Below are positions 21,077 through 22,676 of a stretch of 22,676 bases of DNA, one piece after another. The notes beneath the pieces were generated by a model. It was given only the letters and a program-made list of their open reading frames with translations, ran no database searches and was not told the origin of the DNA. Origin of the DNA: Bacteroidales bacterium UBA3684 (GTDB lineage Bacteria; Bacteroidota; Bacteroidia; Bacteroidales; P3); NCBI GenBank assembly GCA_002372855.1, contig DFIZ01000009.1, forward strand, positions 36,727 through 59,402, in the 5' to 3' direction. How positions within the stretch are numbered: the stretch's first letter is position 1; each line of letters begins with the position of its first letter. Both the position numbers and the translations under genes were made by a program.

Positions 21077-21119
21077 AAACAAAACAGCGAGGCCCGCGAC
21101 GGAACGTCGCGGGCCTCGC
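21077..21119 (-). terminator. Bidirectional terminator hairpin between ompA-family gene and pnp
   Basis: A perfect 14-bp, very GC-rich stem (21087-21100 with 21106-21119) around the loop GGAAC lies between two convergent genes. On the minus strand it is followed by a T-rich stretch (TGTTTTGTTTTGT), so it should end pnp transcription. On the plus strand no T tract follows, but the hairpin may still protect or stop the OmpA-family transcript. Confidence 0.8.
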
Positions 21120-21146
21120 CTATGTGTATGCTATTGGTTCGCAGGA

Positions 21147-22676
21147 TTATCTGCGGCGGCCTTCGCCGTTGCCACTGGAGCGGCGCTCGCCACCGTTACC
21201 GCCTTCACGACGGCCATGGCCACCACGGTCGCCGTCCTTGCGGTCGCCACCGCGACCGCCTTCGCGGCGCGGGCCACGGGCGGGTTTCTCCTCCACATAG
21301 CCTTCGGGCTTGGGCAGGAGGGCCTTGCGGCTGAGTTTGATCTTGCCGTTCTTCTCGTCGAAGGCGATGACCTTCACCTGGAACTCGTCGCCCACGTGGA
21401 TGAGGCCTTCGAGCGTCTCGGGGTGACCCCACTCGTACTCGCTGATGTGCATCAGGCCTTCCTTGCCGGGCAGGAACTCCAAGAAGGCGCCGAACTCGAC
21501 GATGGAGACGACCTTGGCGTCGAACACATCGCCCACCTCGGGCACCGTGCAGATGTCCTTGATCCACTTGAGGGCGGCGGCGATGTCGTCCTTGTTGGCC
21601 GAAGCCACGTCGACGATGCCGAAGTCGCCTTCCTCTTCGATATTGATGATGGTGTTGGTCTCGGCCTGGATCTTCTGGATGACCTCGCCACCCTTGCCGA
21701 TGACGGCACCGATAAAGTCTTTCGGGATCTTGATCTGCTCGATGCGGGGCACGAAGTCCTTGTAGTCCTCGCGGGGCTCGGGGATGGTCTCGTGGATTTT
21801 GTCGAGGATGTAGAGACGACCCTGGCGGGCCTGCTCGAGGGCCTTGGCCAGCACGTCGTAGCTGAGGCCGTCGACCTTGATGTCCATCTGGCAGGCGGTG
21901 ATACCGTCGCGGGTGCCGCAGACCTTGAAGTCCATGTCGCCGAGGTGGTCTTCGTCGCCGAGGATGTCGCTCAGCACAGCCCACTTGTCACCCTTCGAGA
22001 TGAGACCCATGGCGATACCGGCCACAGGCTTGCGCAGCTTGACGCCGGCATCCATCAGCGCCATGCAGCCGGCGCAGACGGTGGCCATCGAGCTGGAACC
22101 GTTGCTCTCGAGGATGTCGGAGACCACGCGGATGGTGTAGGGGCAATCCTCCTCGGTGGGGAGCACCTCCTTGAGGGCGCGCCAGGCCAGGTGGCCGTGG
22201 CCCACCTCGCGGCGGCTGGTGCTGCCGGAGCGTTTCACCTCGCCGGTGGCAAAGCCGGGGAAGTTGTAGTGCAGCAGGAAGCGGCGGGTGCCCTCGATGA
22301 CCGCACCGTCGATCTTCTGCTCGTCGAGCTTGGTGCCCAGCGTGCAGGTGCTGAGGGACTGCGTCTCGCCGCGGGTAAAGATGGCGCTACCGTGGGCCGA
22401 AGGCAGATAGTCGGTCTCGCACCAGATGGGGCGGATCTCGTCGAGCTGACGGCCGTCGAGACGGGTGCGCTCGTTGAGCACCATGTCGCGCATGGCCTCG
22501 CGCTCGGTGTCGTGATAGTAGCGGTCGATCATGAACTTCACCTCGTCGGTGAGGGTCTCTTCGGTATAGTTGGCATCGATGAACTCCTGCTTGATGGCGG
22601 CAAAGCCGTCCTCGCGCTGGTGCTTGTTGGCGACGCCCTGCTTGCTGAAGTCGTAGCACTTCTGGTAGACGGCCTG
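21147..22676 (-). CDS. pnp: Polyribonucleotide nucleotidyltransferase (PNPase), C-terminal part
   Basis: 509 residues are visible; the N-terminal RNase PH domain lies beyond the window edge. PNPase is a trimeric phosphorolytic 3'-5' exoribonuclease that also adds tails. The visible part starts in the all-helical linker. It runs through the second RNase PH domain ([19 protein letters not shown], and the catalytic [16 protein letters not shown]), the KH domain with GKGG in [14 protein letters not shown], and an S1 domain ([27 protein letters not shown]). It ends in a Gly/Arg-rich tail of about 45 residues with RGG-like repeats. Such basic tails are common in Bacteroidota PNPases and probably add RNA affinity. 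All visible catalytic acids are intact. Transcription ends at the hairpin 28 nt downstream. Confidence 0.97.
   Translation of the reverse strand, partial: QAVYQKCYDFSKQGVANKHQREDGFAAIKQEFIDANYTEETLTDEVKFMIDRYYHDTEREAMRDMVLNERTRLDGRQLDEIRPIWCETDYLPSAHGSAIFTRGETQSLSTCTLGTKLDEQKIDGAVIEGTRRFLLHYNFPGFATGEVKRSGSTSRREVGHGHLAWRALKEVLPTEEDCPYTIRVVSDILESNGSSSMATVCAGCMALMDAGVKLRKPVAGIAMGLISKGDKWAVLSDILGDEDHLGDMDFKVCGTRDGITACQMDIKVDGLSYDVLAKALEQARQGRLYILDKIHETIPEPREDYKDFVPRIEQIKIPKDFIGAVIGKGGEVIQKIQAETNTIINIEEEGDFGIVDVASANKDDIAAALKWIKDICTVPEVGDVFDAKVVSIVEFGAFLEFLPGKEGLMHISEYEWGHPETLEGLIHVGDEFQVKVIAFDEKNGKIKLSRKALLPKPEGYVEEKPARGPRREGGRGGDRKDGDRGGHGRREGGNGGERRSSGNGEGRRR

Overview
The window looks like a chromosomal segment of a Bacteroidales bacterium (phylum Bacteroidota) with GC-rich genes and AT-rich intergenic DNA. 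The evidence is: two giant secreted proteins ending in a type A Por/T9SS C-terminal sorting domain; promoter-like TAnnTTTG (-7) elements, one with a TTTG box 19 nt upstream; a PurM of the 388-residue form I associate with Bacteroides-type genomes; PNPase with a Gly/Arg-rich tail; and few Shine-Dalgarno sequences. No insertion sequence, phage, CRISPR array or rRNA is visible.

Layout. Positions 1-900 (minus strand): tRNA-Gly(CCC) with a strong terminator, then a YoeB-type toxin-antitoxin pair. Positions 895-3123 (minus): an unpartnered XRE/HigA-type regulator, purM and a Bax-inhibitor-1 family membrane protein, in close succession behind one TAnnTTTG element. Positions 3255-3956 (plus): a small outer-membrane beta-barrel protein. 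Positions 3974-16420 (minus): a 12.4-kb gene run. It encodes a 1333-residue and a 2341-residue multidomain surface protein, then a two-TM protein with a PH-like soluble part, a 23-codon small ORF with a good ribosome binding site, and a lipoprotein. Positions 16421-17149: a repeat-rich intergenic region. Positions 17150-18716 (plus): a polytopic membrane protein, a TerB-like protein and a cupin. Positions 18665-19678 (minus): a Dus-family tRNA-dihydrouridine synthase whose 3' end overlaps the cupin. Positions 19945-21042 (plus): an OmpA-family protein with a lectin-like N-terminal half. Positions 21147-22676 (minus): the C-terminal part of pnp, running off the window.

The two giant proteins alternate 'choice-of-anchor J'/cleaved-adhesin-like beta-sandwiches with PKD-like modules carrying an unusual W-H-S motif. 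Each ends in an InlB-like module plus the T9SS sorting domain. The last 356 bp of the two genes match at all but five positions, although the rest has diverged.

The most distinctive feature is a collection of short repeats. Four degenerate heptamer arrays occur: one touching the purM start codon, one inside dus, one at the end of a membrane-protein gene and one in a PKD module. There is also a 15-unit octamer array, an 11-bp array, and two kinds of short palindrome read in frame inside coding sequence (dus and the 2341-residue protein). This resembles the heptanucleotide STRRs of cyanobacteria and the coding palindromic elements of Rickettsia, and it is the feature I would follow up first.
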